Shown one piece after another: positions 1 through 11,885 of a stretch of DNA of 64,000 nucleotides (within the stretch, counting starts at the first letter, position 1; the number at the start of each line of letters is the position of its first letter). Under the pieces are notes generated by a model. The model saw only the letters and a list, made by a program, of their open reading frames with translations. It ran no database searches and was not told where the DNA came from. Source of the DNA: Sialis fuliginosa. Taxonomy: Eukaryota > Arthropoda > Insecta > Megaloptera > Sialidae. The stretch is taken from positions 6,386,001-6,450,000 of the forward strand of contig OY540815.1 in assembly GCA_961205875.1 (NCBI GenBank), read 5' to 3'. The translations under genes and the position numbers were made by a program.

Positions 1-576
1 CGATTATTTTCAAGTTGGCTGCGTGAATTATATAAGGATGTGTATTCAATTCATTTTCTGTCATCAAATAAAATATTTTCTTGTAGAATTTTCAACGCCA
101 CTTTGCAATAATAAAATTCAGTTCATCACCGACAAGTTGCTCGTTTTTACTTCTCTCTTTTTTTGTCGGAGAGATAAAAATGAATATTTAATAACATTTC
201 TTTTGATGTGCCAATTCTTATTAGAGTTTTCCCTTCGTTGCAATTATCCTTACCCCATAAGTCATCATAAATTCGGTGCCCCTCAAGCAAATAAAGTATG
301 AGGTCTAATCTGAAACATCTATTAAATATTAACACTTTTGTTCTTGAAAGGATTTTTTTTTGCTTTTGTTTCCGTTCATTGTAAATTTAAATTTTTTCGT
401 ACGCTTTGTATCTTTTTGTAAATTTATTTTTATTTTTATTTTTAGGGCTGTTTAAAAATTGAGACACGATGTTTATTTTTAGATGTATGTCGTGTACCTT
501 TATTTTAAAAATTATAAATTTATTTTCATCTGTGAAGAAATTAAAGAGAAATAAATTCCACAACAACGTTTTTCTC
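1..576. other. No gene recognised
   Basis: AT-rich sequence. Short open frames on both strands show no recognisable motif. Nothing else seen. Confidence 0.5.
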
Positions 577-1012
577 AAAACAATGTTTTAATCTTAGATT
601 AGGAAATACTATAGATACATAACAACCAATGCTAGTCCGTATATGAAACTGTTACCAAAATTTGACGGTGGCCATCTTTTCTTAAATGTCATTTTCGTCA
701 TTTCCTGATTTCCATGCAAATTATCCCAGAGGCGTCAGTTGAAAATTTATAATATGTAAATATGCTTTAAATTACAATTGAATTTGGTATGTATGAGAGA
801 TGATAGTTCCAAATAGATTTCTCTGTTAATCAATTATCGTTAAAATATTTTTAAAGACATAATAAAACATTTATTAATAATTAATTTTATAATTCAAAAC
901 AATTGATATTTATTTTAAAATCCGAATAATACGTCAATGACTCGTAGAGCGATTTTTTGTGGAACGATATGGTAACAACCATTGTCTAAGGTTTAACTCT
1001 GAAATCACCAAA
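577..1012 (+). repeat. Dispersed repeat, empty-site copy
   Basis: This stretch is closely similar to 24042-25015, including the segments CCAATGCTAGTCCGTATATG and CCAGAGGCGTCAGTTG. This copy lacks the 579-bp insertion carried by the other one, so it serves as the pre-insertion reference. Clear inverted ends were not found; both copies end near a GGTAACAAC motif. Class unknown. Confidence 0.7.
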
Positions 1013-1079
1013 TTAAACTAGATTTTAATTTTGGAATTAGGAATTTTGGTTGATAAATTTTAGCTGTAAAGCGTTCTTA

Positions 1080-1218
1080 TGCCGTGTTCAGACCGAAAAA
1101 ACAAAACAGCAACATCGTGTCTTTTTGACAAAAGTGCAATAAAGCCTATGCATTTTTAAATACGACGTGTTTTCAAACACCGTGTTGCTGTTTTGTTTTC
1201 TTTGGTGTGAACACCGCA
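1080..1218. mobile_element. 139-bp MITE with TTA target duplication
   Basis: Ends are TGCCGTGTTCAGACC and, inverted, TGCGGTGTTCACACC. Both continue into a shared AAACAAAACAGCAACA, so the element is almost all inverted repeat. TTA flanks it at 1077-1079 and 1219-1221. A 3-bp TTA duplication fits PIF/Harbinger-type MITEs; the superfamily is inferred from TSD size only. Confidence 0.6.
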
Positions 1219-1281
1219 TTAGACAGACACATAGACGTTATTGAGATTGTGGTACTTCAGGAGCACTCAAAACGTGTAGTT

Positions 1282-1579
1282 ATATATGGGTCATTTCAAA
1301 ATTTGTTGCAGATAAACTTGTCCCAGAAGAAAAAACATTGATTATTGTTAGTTACATTCAAACTTAGATAATATTTTGGAATCAATAAACAAAGCACCGT
1401 ATTTTTAAACATCTTTTATAAAAAGAAATAAACCCCATTTGTTACTTTAAAAAAGTAATTTTAAGTGGGATTTATTTCATTTTATAAAAGATGTTTAATA
1501 ATACGGTGCTTTGTTTATTGATTCCAAAATATTATCTAAGTTTGAATGTAACTAACAAAAATCTTCTGACACCCATATA
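1282..1579. mobile_element. Foldback element with nearly loop-less hairpin
   Basis: From about 1346 to 1559 the sequence is an almost continuous inverted repeat. It includes the shared blocks GTTACATTCAAACTTAG and AATCAATAAACAAAGCACCG, with the centre near 1450. Outer ends TATATGGGT (1282) and ACCCATATA (1571) are also inverted, suggesting the true termini. The left outer arm carries extra sequence absent on the right. Confidence 0.65.
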
Positions 1580-2086
1580 ATAATAAAAAAGTAAAAAAAT
1601 AAAAATAATTATAATCCTTTAAACAATTTCATTAACAGTTTGAGAAGCACTGTACACATACATACAGATCTCATTGGCAGAGACAAATAACATAACTACT
1701 TTCGACACGGTGCGCAGAGCAATAACATTCATTCATAATATTTTGTATTTATATGATATCATTTTTTCAATATGATGTAGTGCTCTATTATAAATATGAC
1801 AAGGGGTAGATGCGCGCTCTCAGACATATGAAATGATCAACACTACTCTATGTTCCTTTATTTAGATATTGCAGAACATGACATCATGTATGAAGTCTAA
1901 AATATGATGTATTTTTTATCTGTTGAATAAATAAAACTAAAAAAAAATATACGTGTTAGTTTGTTGAGAAAGAATAAATTTTATAATGACTTAAAATAAT
2001 TATTATTCTTAAAATCTTTTTGCCCCATCTTCCTCCTCTCCTCCTTGTGGACGCCCATGAATGTAACCAATATTTATTATTATTAT
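1580..2086. other. No gene recognised
   Basis: AT-rich sequence with a short ATTATT run just before the next element. Nothing recognisable. Confidence 0.5.
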
Positions 2087-2452
2087 ATTGGGTGCGTTTA
2101 GCGAACGCCAGCGGTTGAAATGCTGACCAAATCAGTTTCGCTAAACGGGCCACTGCGCAAACGCTGACTTCCAACTGTTGAGTAAACAAGTCAGCGCAAA
2201 AAATTAACGCTGCGTCGGTCAGCTATTAGCTGGCTCTGACTTGTTTATATTTAGACGTCAAAACTTTTTGGTTCGGTAAATTTTTTTTGCGTTTTCTGAG
2301 TCGCTCTTGTCGAAAAAAATGAAGAAACCAATTTTTTAAAAGGATTTCTATGTAAGCTCAAGGTTTAGAGAATTTGAAGCAGTTAACTGTCAGCATACTC
2401 AGCATAATTGACTGCTGACTTTCAACCGCTGAGCTCGCTAAATGCACTCAAT
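2087..2452. mobile_element. 366-bp MITE with TGCRTTTAGCGA termini
   Basis: The left end ATTGGGTGCGTTTAGCGA and the inverted right end ATTGAGTGCATTTAGCGA match, and both continue into an inverted CAGCGGTTGAAA. CAGC/GCTGAC motifs recur inside. The TSD is ambiguous because the flanks are TTATTATT-like. No coding capacity seen. Confidence 0.6.
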
Positions 2453-2456
2453 TATT

Positions 2457-2740
2457 ACTAGCTGTTATCTGCAACTTCGCTCACATCGTAAATATAATAA
2501 AATGTATATGGTTCGCGTAGAATTTAGGTTAAGTATAAGCTGCCCCCCATGAAGAAGAAGAAGTAGAAGAAGATAAAACAGGTTGCACGTACAAATGTCA
2601 TTTATTGTATCTAATAAATTTTTCGGGATACAAAGTAGCCTATGTCTTTCCTCAGGATGGGAGCTATCTCCCTGCAAAATTTAATCAAGATCGGTTCAGC
2701 GGTTTAACCTTGAAAAGGTAACAGACAGACACATTATTAT
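2457..2740 (-). mobile_element. Helitron-like (Lep1-type) short repeat, copy 1
   Basis: On the minus strand it begins in a GACAGACAGA tract and carries the ACCGATCTTGATTAAATTT and GGACATAGGCTACTTTGTAT modules. It ends GAAGTTGCAGATAACAGCTAGT. Similar to 44775-45075 (plus) and 3510-3720. The CTAGT-type 3' end and lack of inverted repeats resemble non-autonomous Helitron-like repeats known in insects. A CTTCTTCTTC-type tract interrupts the interior. Confidence 0.5.
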
Positions 2741-3300
2741 CATTGCTATGGTGAGAATATGGTGTCATTTTTATAGCCTCCAGTTGCACAGGCATTAATC
2801 GAATAAATTTATTAGAAAATCGAAGGGTGAAATTGATCATTTTGGCTTGTGAACATTTTAAACGAATTACCGCGGGTCCACAGTCCATTTTAGTGATCCG
2901 GCCGCCGCGCCGCGCCACAATAAATTTGAAAGGTTGCAGCATACGGGCAGCATAAAGGAGAAGAATACTTTTATGCCGACGCCATTGTGCTTTGGCGGCA
3001 GCTAGTTGGAATAATAATGATATATTTTTTTGACTTTATATTCAACATCTGAAATATTACCTTTCGCGTTTATTGAAATTGCCCTTTCGGGATTCGGCCT
3101 GTAGAGCCAATTTGGCTGTTTTCACGCACTGCAAACTAATGCATTACACCGGGAAAACATGTGAACATTTATTATGTCGGGATTTACACAAACGGAGGGG
3201 GGGAGCTTTATTTGCGCGCGTTGTTGTCCTCTTTGTACGTACGTTTTCGATTTACGTATTTTGTTACTGGATAGCTACCTACTGCGCGGAATGAATTATG
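2741..3300. other. Unassigned, locally GC-richer segment
   Basis: 2870-2960 contains CCGGCCGCCGCGCCGCGCC, unusually GC-rich for this window, but no open frame or repeat structure I can name. Confidence 0.4.
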
Positions 3301-3509
3301 TTAGAAGGGCAAGCGCTTGCTACTAGTTTTTTTTTTTATAATTGCAGTGGACATATTTAAAAAGGTCTTTATGTTAAAACTTATGTATGCGAAAGCATGC
3401 AATTCAGTGAACATTACTGTTCAGAAACAATTTCTGTTATGATATTCGATAAAACAGGCTTTTAGTTTTACATTTGCGCGCTAGATGTCACTAAACTAAC
3501 GTAACCTAT

Positions 3510-3720
3510 AGCACGTACAAAAGTACACATACCCATTTTTTTTCTAATCAATTTTTGAGATACAAACTAGCCTATGTCCTTCCTCAGAATGCAATATATC
3601 TTTCCGCCAAATTTCATCAAGATCGGTTCAGCGGTTTAGTCGTGAAAAGGTAACAGGCAGATAAACCGACAGAAAGACACAGAGAGAGACACTTTCGCAT
3701 TTATAATATTAGTATGGATA
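3510..3720 (-). mobile_element. Helitron-like repeat, copy 2 (truncated)
   Basis: It shares the GATACAAACTAGCCTATGTCC and GATCGGTTCAGCGGTTTA modules (minus orientation) with 2457-2740 and 44775-45075. It ends in AGACAC...ATTATAATATTAGTATGGA. The CTAGT-side half is missing. Confidence 0.5.
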
Positions 3721-3763
3721 TAAATATTAAAATACTTGAATAAAAATATTATTTTCTTTTAAA

Positions 3764-3835
3764 CCAGTGTCTGCCAAACTTTTTTATCTTATGACACACA
3801 GGACGGGGAGGATTTTTCCCGGCACACTATTAAAA
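3764..3835 (+). mobile_element. hAT-like terminal fragment
   Basis: CAGTGTCTGCCAAACTTTTT at 3764 has the form of a hAT 5' end, followed by a GACACACAGGACGGG and CGGCACACTATT interior. No matching inverted 3' end or 8-bp duplication was found, so this is a solo end. Confidence 0.4.
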
Positions 3836-4050
3836 TTCCTGACAAAATTTAAATATACATATTTTACTGCTATGAAAAAAATACATTAATTCTTATAACT
3901 TATTATAATAAAATATTATATTTATATAATTTAATATAACCCTATGTTATATTAAATTACTGCTTTATATTGATTGGTCCATAACTTTTTGGAAAAATCT
4001 TGTTAAAATTTTTTGATCAGCATCTCGTTGTCTCAAGTGCAATCACAATA

Positions 4051-4587
4051 GGCATGATGCCTAATTTTTAAAAACTATTTTTTGATGATCTTACGTGTCT
4101 CCTATTTCCAAAAAAAATACTTATTTCTGCAGAAAATAAAGATTTAATCACAAAAATTGACTCTTTTAAAACTAATTTTGAATTTGACGCCAAAACGCTA
4201 GCAGGTGTCATGGCGCATTTTTGACGTCACGCCTATGTAAAGACTCCTTGTCAACAATAATAAATCCTTGTTCCATCGCAAACATTTCTCGGTTTTAGTT
4301 TTGGTAATACAAAACTGAGCAAATTGATAATTTAAAACAACAAAAATTATTTTATAAACAGTGCAGATGAATGAAACAAAAATGATGTTTACTTAGCCGT
4401 GACGACATCCACTCTGACTAGTGTTTTATCTAACAAGGCGGATTGCTGTATTTTGAGTTTTTATTTGAACAAAAATCATATTAATCTCGCTTTTTATATA
4501 AAAATAAATACATTTTTTAGAATCTTTTTAACCTATTTCATTATTTAAAATCATAGTTTAATGAAACTTTGTTACTGACATCATGCC
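4051..4587. mobile_element. 537-bp TA-flanked MITE, copy 1
   Basis: Termini GGCATGATGCC and GACATCATGCC are inverted, and each is itself nearly palindromic. TA flanks both sides (4049-4050, 4588-4589). The body is closely similar to 25609-26142, including GCTAGCAGGTGTCATGG and TTTTTGACGTCACGC. TA duplication suggests Tc1/mariner mobilisation; no open frame. Confidence 0.6.
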
Positions 4588-4591
4588 TATT

Positions 4592-5822
4592 CTAGTTAAA
4601 AATATTCAAAATTTACTTTTATTCCAAAAATCATCCTTGGATTAAATACAAAACCCGAAGTATTCCACTTTATACAAAAACGAAAAACAGTATAATGCAG
4701 ATACATTTCTATTCGCAAACAAATATAACATATGTAGGTATAATTATAACTCTTATAACAAATTAATTATAATACATTAGGACATAAAACCATTTGTAAA
4801 CATATTAAATACTGAATATATGAGTTTACTTAAAACTTAGTGTCATAAATATATAGCAAACGCTAAAATATCCGCCATAATTACTTTAGAAAATAATGCT
4901 CTTGATAAAAGGGATGAAGATTATATGCAAATGTATTACTTAATATGTAATGTTATTTTAAAATTTCCTACTTCAATGTATATTTGAGGCTTTCATGGTG
5001 TGATATATAGATGAATTCTTGACTTATCGGTATTAATAATGATACTTAAAAATTTTATGTTTCTTGGTCCAGGAGTTGATGAGTCACAGATTTTTTTTTA
5101 TATACACATATGGATAGTAAAATATTTTATAAACTGAGGGTGTTTGAGGTAATTGAGTGATCATTGCTAACTTTATTATTATTGGAGCTAGAAAATTGTT
5201 TAAATGGGAAAAGTAGGTATCAGTATTTTTTCCGTGCCACAAAAACATTTTTTTTAATGGAATATTTTGTATATAGGTAATTATTGGATTTTATAGCTAA
5301 GAATGTTCTGTTTATAAAAGTGTGGTACATGTACGGTGTTAAAATTGATATAAAACAAGATATAAAAAGTATTAAATTAATAGAAAATATCGAAAAATAG
5401 AATAAATAGGTAATGAAGATAATGATTATAATTTTGGGATTTTATGCCATTTTTAAGCGGGTTTACATGGTTTTTGAGAATTAATAATAAAATATTAAAA
5501 TTAATAAAAATGTTCTTTACCAATAATACTCGAAAAAGTTAACAATCTGCAAACAAACGACAAAAATACCTGATATTATTGTTTTAAAAATTATAATCAT
5601 TTGTTTGTTGTTTATTCAATTTGCATAGCACACTATTTTTTCGATATTTTCATTAATTTAATAAAATAATTTAATTAACTATTTCACATTGAATTTTTTT
5701 TTGATACCGCAATTTCTCATCTCGGAAAAATAAAATAAATAATTTGCCTATTTAAATGATCGAGCTTAAATAATAACAAAATAAGTAATACAAGTCTTGA
5801 GGCTTCCGCGGTGATCTTGATA
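4592..5822. other. No gene recognised
   Basis: Very AT-rich. No inverted ends, repeats or coding signal that I could recognise. Confidence 0.5.
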
Positions 5823-6016
5823 TAGATCTTGGCTTCTGGGTGGTAACCGCGTCGGTTTGACCGTGTTATCGGCCAACGTTTCGTCACACATTACAGTGGA
5901 CATCTTCCAAAAGTGAACTTTTAGAAGAGCCCTGAAGATGTCCACTGCAATGTGTGACGAAACGTCGGCCGATAACACGACCAAACCGACGCGGCTTACA
6001 CCCAGAAGCCTAGATC
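5823..6016. repeat. Long hairpin repeat with GACGAAACGTYGGCCGATAAC arm
   Basis: The left arm (5823-5907) and right arm (5934-6016) are almost perfect inverted copies. They contain GGCTTCTGGG, CGTCGGTTTG, GTTATCGGCC and AGTGGACATCTTC. The right arm reads CTGAAGATGTCCAC...TGTGTGACGAAACG, which resembles a hammerhead-ribozyme core (CUGANGA, then GAAA), though flanking stems I and III are not convincing. Related copies lie at 6188-6316 and, degenerate, at 54795-54922. Confidence 0.6.
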
Positions 6017-6041
6017 CTAAATAAGTAATAATCACTCGATT

Positions 6042-6430
6042 CCTACGAACATCCTGTATAAGTGATAGATAATATTACATTAGTCTTGATTATAACATCC
6101 AGAAAAAAATCTATGAGATTATATACGCGTGCAGTGTGCACGTACCAACCTATAAGCAATTTATTTAATCCAACACGTTTACGCACACATTGCAGTGGAC
6201 ATCTTCTAAAAGTGCATTTTTAGAAGAGCCCTGAAGATGTCCACTGCAATTTGTAATGAAACGTTGGCCGATAACACGACCAAACCGACGCGGCTTATAC
6301 CCAGAAGCCAAGATCCAAAATAAGTAAGTCCTACGAACATCCTGTATAAGTGATAGATAATATTACATTAGGCTTGATTATAACATCCGTGCACGTACCA
6401 ACCTATAAGCAATATATTTAATCCAACACG
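6042..6430 (+). repeat. Tandem duplication containing second hairpin copy
   Basis: The block starting TCCTACGAACATCCTGTATA recurs about 287 bp later, followed both times by GTGATAGATAATATTACATT and ACCTATAAGCAAT. Between them (6188-6316) is a second copy of the CTGAAGATGTCCACTGCAAT unit with its own small hairpin (6188-6254). Confidence 0.65.
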
Positions 6431-6948
6431 TATATACACATCTGGAGATCTATCTTCGAGATATTTTACAACTCAAGTTAACCAGAAAAATCGAAGACCC
6501 ACCACATAAATATAGGACGTGTTTTTTCCATAAAAATAACAAGCACCTATGCTTCATGAATATATTTTTTATACATACGGGGGTAAAAAAAATATGTATC
6601 ACGTATAATGTGCTTCATCTCTGGAAAATTATCATTATGGTACGCGAAAAACATGCAAAGCAAAATAAACAAATAACATATTTGTTTTCCAGTTTGTATC
6701 TGATCATATTCTGTTGACTGTGGTATTTTTGAAATTTCAGTAAAACATTTTTCTGTAAGGTGGTACAGTGGTACCAAATATTTTAGTTATTAACTTCCCA
6801 ACAGAAAGTTATTGAAATCGGTCCGAAAATCGAAATAAAAAATTTACACTATTTTCAGAATGTGTGTTTGTATGTGTATGTACGTACATGCGTGTAATTT
6901 TTTCCTGCACGAAATCTTGCAAATAAAAAATGCTATTGACTTCGTTGG
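6431..6948. other. No gene recognised
   Basis: AT-rich. A 76-codon minus frame here has no recognisable motif. Nothing else seen. Confidence 0.45.
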
Positions 6949-6956
6949 GGTACCAA

Positions 6957-7163
6957 CAGGGCCGCAACTAGCGACTTAAATTTTTTTTTAATTTTTCGTT
7001 GCCAACTTGAATTTTACACTTATTATTAATTATAATTAATAAGAAGTGTAAAATTCAAATTGGCGACCAAAAAAAAAGGGTTTCAATTTTTATTTTTGAA
7101 TATTCTGGGGGGCCCTCGGTCACTTCTTGCCCCGACCTTCCCGAGTCTCTAGTTACGGCCTTG
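6957..7163. mobile_element. 207-bp hAT-type MITE
   Basis: Ends CAGGGCCGCAACTAGCGAC and, inverted, CAAGGCCGTAACTAGAGAC. Perfect 8-bp duplication GGTACCAA at 6949-6956 and 7164-7171. The interior holds a tight palindrome at about 7001-7064 (arms near 28 bp, GAATTTTACACTT). CAG ends with an 8-bp TSD are the hAT signature. Confidence 0.8.
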
Positions 7164-7171
7164 GGTACCAA

Positions 7172-7609
7172 TCGAAGCGTCTTGAAAGAAAGGATTTTTC
7201 GAAATTCAACCCTTATGGGTTTACTTGAAATTTGGTACAAAATCTTTCATTAATTTTTAAACTATACGCTAATTGTACAAGAATATAAGGGTATGTAATA
7301 GAATATTTTGATATAAATTAATTACAAATTAAAATTTTATTGCGAGCAATATTAAAAAGTTACGTGACCTTAACGTTGAGTACCACTGGTGTATAAAATA
7401 GTGACCGTGGTTATCAACTACATACAGTGATGTTTTGAATTTATCAGGAGAGTGTGGCTTACATTGTAAAATTTAATGTTTTTTAAATATCTAATTTATG
7501 TATGTTATATTTTTTACGTATATGGTAATACAGGGGTGACTAAAAGTAAGAAAGATTGAATCTACAGAATCTTCAATTTATTCCAGGCAATGTTGCAATG
7601 ATTACATCT
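7172..7609. other. No gene recognised
   Basis: AT-rich; nothing recognisable. Confidence 0.45.
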
Positions 7610-8020
7610 AATCGTCATTCGAAAAATGAGACTTTTTTTAGGACTTTTTTTGGAATAATAAAAAAGCAATCAAATGAAATTTGGAGGCTTCATTGTACAT
7701 GTCTCAAAACATATTTTTTTAAATAATGTATAAAACAAAATCAACCACGATTAGTTAATCAGTTATTTTCAAACCATGATTAATGTTAATTCTAAACTTA
7801 ATCTCAATTTGTAAATGAACAATTCACTAAATATGCTGATTTTTTAGCTTATAAAATATACCATAACCGTGATTGTTTTTTAGAATTGACGTAATAATGG
7901 TTTTAAAACAACTGACTAACTAATCGTGATAAATTTTGCTTTATGCACCCCAAAGTGAGTGCATCTTTTTTGTTATGTGCTCCACTGCGGAAAACTTCTA
8001 TGGATCAACATCCAGAACAA
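7610..8020 (-). repeat. Dispersed repeat, minus copy
   Basis: Reverse-complement similarity to 58812-59050: shared GTTCTGGATGTTGATCCAT, ATAACAAAAAAGATGCACTCA and GAGACATGTACAAT blocks. Class unknown; no inverted ends found. Confidence 0.55.
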
Positions 8021-9615
8021 AAAAAAAATTATAGTTATTTATATGAGTTTTGTTTTATAATTTTTATGATATTTAAAGGGTTGGAGTTTCGAATAATCAG
8101 TGTTTAAAACGTCTCTGTATAGAATTTCAATAAATAGAACACTTCTGGCGAGTTCTTTCATATACAGTGTATTAAAAACTCTAGGTGTATTAAAAACTCT
8201 ACGTGCAATATTACTTTAAAAAATTAGTAAAATATATGAGCTATCCATAAATAACAAATTTTAGACTTTTATCTATACATAATGATCGAATAACCTTAAC
8301 GCATGAGTTTAAGGCAAAAAACAGGCCTTATCTATCCACCTCTTTTATCCATAAGAAACTATTCATTTTACTTACATTTTAATAGATCGATTTAAACGTC
8401 TCTTCTGTATTTTATTGAAAACCCAGTTGTTTCAGTAAATAATTATGGGTTAGGCACGTTTTAATTTGTAGCTCCATGTTTAATAGATCAACACACACTC
8501 ACACATGTGTACTTCGCGATAGACTGACAGATTAATACATCAGCCAGAACGTGTTCCAATTAATATTAAACCGTACCGGTATAAAATATATTCGGCAACA
8601 GACAAATAAGTTATTCGACATAGTTTGCAGAGTTTTGTTTAGAATATAATATTAAATAGACGAAGACAAGATGTTAATTACGAATCCGAGACTTATTTAG
8701 TTAAATGACTGTTGTAAAATAATATTAAAATATTCAGAAATTATAAAAAAATCTTAAATATAATGTTTCCTGGCCAATTTATAAATAAAATAACATAATG
8801 AACTACATGAGAAATGCTGAAAATCTCTGATTGTTGTACAATAATATGATTGTTTTCTAAAAGTAGATTGTTTTTGTTTTTTTTTTATATTTACTGAGAA
8901 AGTCTCAAATGACGAAACGTTTAAATAAATAATGTTATAACACGTATAACTGTTTTAATGACCTAAAACCTCGAAGAAAATAAAACAAAATTTATAAATA
9001 AATTGGTAGTAAAAAGAAGCCTAAGACCCTAAAATATATTTTGACTAACGTTTTGATGACTTACATGGCAGTTGCGCAGTGTTTAAAGCAGCCAGTTGTG
9101 CAGTCTTTAGTTATAACGAATAAAATGATCAAATAATATAAAATTATAAATTAATTATAATATTTCGTTTCAACTGTAAAAATTAATATATTTTAAATTA
9201 ATATAATAATAACAAAAACAAAAAAATAACCTCATAATGTAACGGGCGTATGTGTGCATATATACCCGGGTACATTCGTGCGGAAAATTAAAAAAGTAAT
9301 AAAATGAAAGGGTCGCAAAGTGGGAAAATAAAAATAAGGTCATAAACTGTGGTTCGACCACAGCAAAAAATAATTCATACAATGTGTTATGGGCGAAAGG
9401 CAGAAAACGCTCGCTCTACACTGAACTTGACAGCTAGAACTTTTCTCATTTATTATTATTTTTTCATTAATTGTACGCATTTAATTTAGGGCATGCGTAC
9501 AATAATTTCAGTTTAGTTTTTAGATGAGACGTGCACATTATAAACTGTCTGACTTTTCAAATTTATTTCGTTAATTATAAAAGGGTATATGTAAGTGGGT
9601 GTACGCATATTTAAA
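8021..9615. other. Long AT-rich stretch, no gene
   Basis: At 8908-8931 there is CTGAGAAAGTCTCAAATGAC followed by GAAACG, similar in form to the hairpin arm at 5934-6016. Otherwise I see no coding signal, repeats or element ends. Confidence 0.45.
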
Positions 9616-9960
9616 ACTAGCTGTACTCGCGGCTTCGCTCGCTTAAATATAAAAGTTAGATAAATGCCATCGCAGAGTTTATTTCAGATATTTTTATTAT
9701 ACACAATTCTTTACTACATTACATTGTATTTAACGGTTTATTGCAAAAGATCGCGTTGGCGGTAAACTTTTTTCCGAGTTGATTTACTATTATCGTCACT
9801 GTTTATTCCTTATGTTACATAACGTAATAAAATATATACTAAAACCTGGGCAAAGAACATATCTATGAATAAAAAAAACACGTAAATCGGATAAGTGGTT
9901 CTCGAGTGATAAGCGTATAACGGACGGACAGACAGAGAGACGTTGCGTTTTATAATATGT
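9616..9960 (+). mobile_element. Modular Helitron-like repeat, family 2 copy A
   Basis: Begins ACTAGCTGTACTCGCGGCTTC and carries TTTACTATTATCGTCACTG and CACGTAAATCGGATAAGTGG. It ends in GACAGACAGAGAGACGTTGC plus an AT run. Related copies: 20670-20997 (minus), 41825-42680 and 56536-56885. No TIRs or TSD seen. Helitron-like by analogy, unproven. Confidence 0.5.
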
Positions 9961-11526
9961 AAGGAGCAGACATTCTCCAGGGTTTTATCCGCGTTTATTT
10001 CAAATTTTTTTCACTTTTTAATAAGGGTCTGTCTTAATTCTTTTAACTATCAAAATAATTTTATATTGTCTGTAAAATTAAAAATATCAAAATATATATC
10101 TACTCCCATAGAGGCCATAAAGCGTACAGATTTTAATGGATTAGAATGGTTATGTGGGTTTAAGGCATGCTTTTATAATAAAACTTAATTAAATTTAACA
10201 TTTTAGCGTGGTTTGCATTGGACATCTTCAGAAAGTTGAAAGTCAGATAAGTATATATAATTTGTTTTCATTGAAGTTAGATTGATTCCAAAAGGTCAAA
10301 TTCTTTCTTTTATCGTACGAATAACAAGTAAAGAAACAAGAATTCTCTCTTTTATTCATTAAATTATATAACAGTCCTTTGTGGTAAGTATTAAAACGAT
10401 TATCTTTATAAGAAATCTTAGTAAACGTATAGTCGAAAAACGAGCCAAATAATGGACACTAAATTATCTTTAATTTCACCAAAGAATTCAACATCAACGG
10501 TATATCTTTCAGTTAGTTAATAGACATTAAAAAGGCATAAAAACTTTAGTGCGTCAAATTTAATTACAAAATAAATATTCAATTGTAATCAACGGGTATC
10601 AGGAGAACAGCAGCAGTAAATGCAAAAGGGGTATATTTTATATAGCTTACGTATTTTATTATTCAATCCTTATTTTGTTATGATTCTCTAAAATGTTTCT
10701 ACTACAAAATACTAAAAGTTTTAATGTTCCAGGACAAAGATCCTGGCACAATTACCTTCATTAAACTGTAGTTATTGTAGAAGTCTCTGAAGCTATTAAA
10801 AATACCCCTTTTCATTACCTGGGGTGGAACAGGGTGGAATATTACATTTTAAACGAATAATACGTGTTTTTTTCTGCTACTTTTACTCCTTGCTATGTTG
10901 TGCTTATTTTTTATTGTTCTTTTACGACACTAGGGTTCTTCAAAGAACTGTATAACCTATAATCCAATTAAAGTTCAAAGTATGTAATATGTACGAAATA
11001 TTATTGGGTTCAACCATAATTTCAGATAAATGATGAGCATTAGAAGTAAATATTAATTTAGTAAAAAATAAGGGCAAGATGGGTGCATATTTCAAGAATT
11101 CACAGTAATTAGTATTTTAAAGCAAAATTTTTTTATATCCACATTTATTCAATAATTAGATTTTTTAAGTAATGCAGGTCTTGCCCCTTCAACTCTCAGT
11201 TGAGTCTTTTTGATTCATCAGTATTAAAATATAAATATAAAAAAACTTATTTATAATATATTAAATAAAACGAATTACTATCCTCTACAACAGGGATTCA
11301 AACCTTTTTGTACTTATGAGCACATTAATACCGGTCTGTCTGTCTATCTGTAGACGCTGTAACTAAAATACGGGAAACCGTAGAAAGATGAAATTTTATA
11401 TTTAAGATTCATTTTTATTGGGAAGAAAATCTTCTATTTTTGAAAGAGATTTTTCAACCGGGAACGGATGTTTACTCTTCTCAACATTTGAATTTTTCGA
11501 ATTATTTTTATTAGAGAAATATGATC
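9961..11526. other. No gene recognised
   Basis: AT-rich. Open frames of up to 81 codons run out of the preceding repeat and show no family motif. Nothing else seen. Confidence 0.45.
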
Positions 11527-11885
11527 AAGTTAAAAACATCTGTCGAGTAAATGCACAGTGCTTCCTCGTGTTAAATTCACTAAAAGTAGTTAATTATTGA
11601 ACAATTTAAATAAAAACCGAAGAAGTGTTGAGATAAATTGCCTAGCATTGGTTAAGCATTTAATTTTTATACAATTTTATTAAAAAATATTAGTTACATG
11701 TCAAAGTAAATATCATTAAAAAAACACGATTTTTTAAAGCAAATTGAGATACATCTTTGTAAGGTAATATTTTCAACAAACGTTGTGGATCTATATTATA
11801 GGAAATTGAATGCCCAACAAAAGATTCTATACAATTTTCACGTAACATGTGTCGTTCTTGAGATATCTTGAAAAAATAAATAAGG
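11527..11885 (+). repeat. Dispersed repeat family, copy 1
   Basis: Shares CACAGTGCTTCCTCGTG, AAAGTAGTTAATTATTGAA, CAACAAACGTTGTG and ACATGTGTCGTTCTTGAGAT with 13352-13830, and a subset with 38925-39262. It ends ATATCTTGAAAAAATAAATA. No inverted ends; could be a retroelement 3' fragment. Confidence 0.6.
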
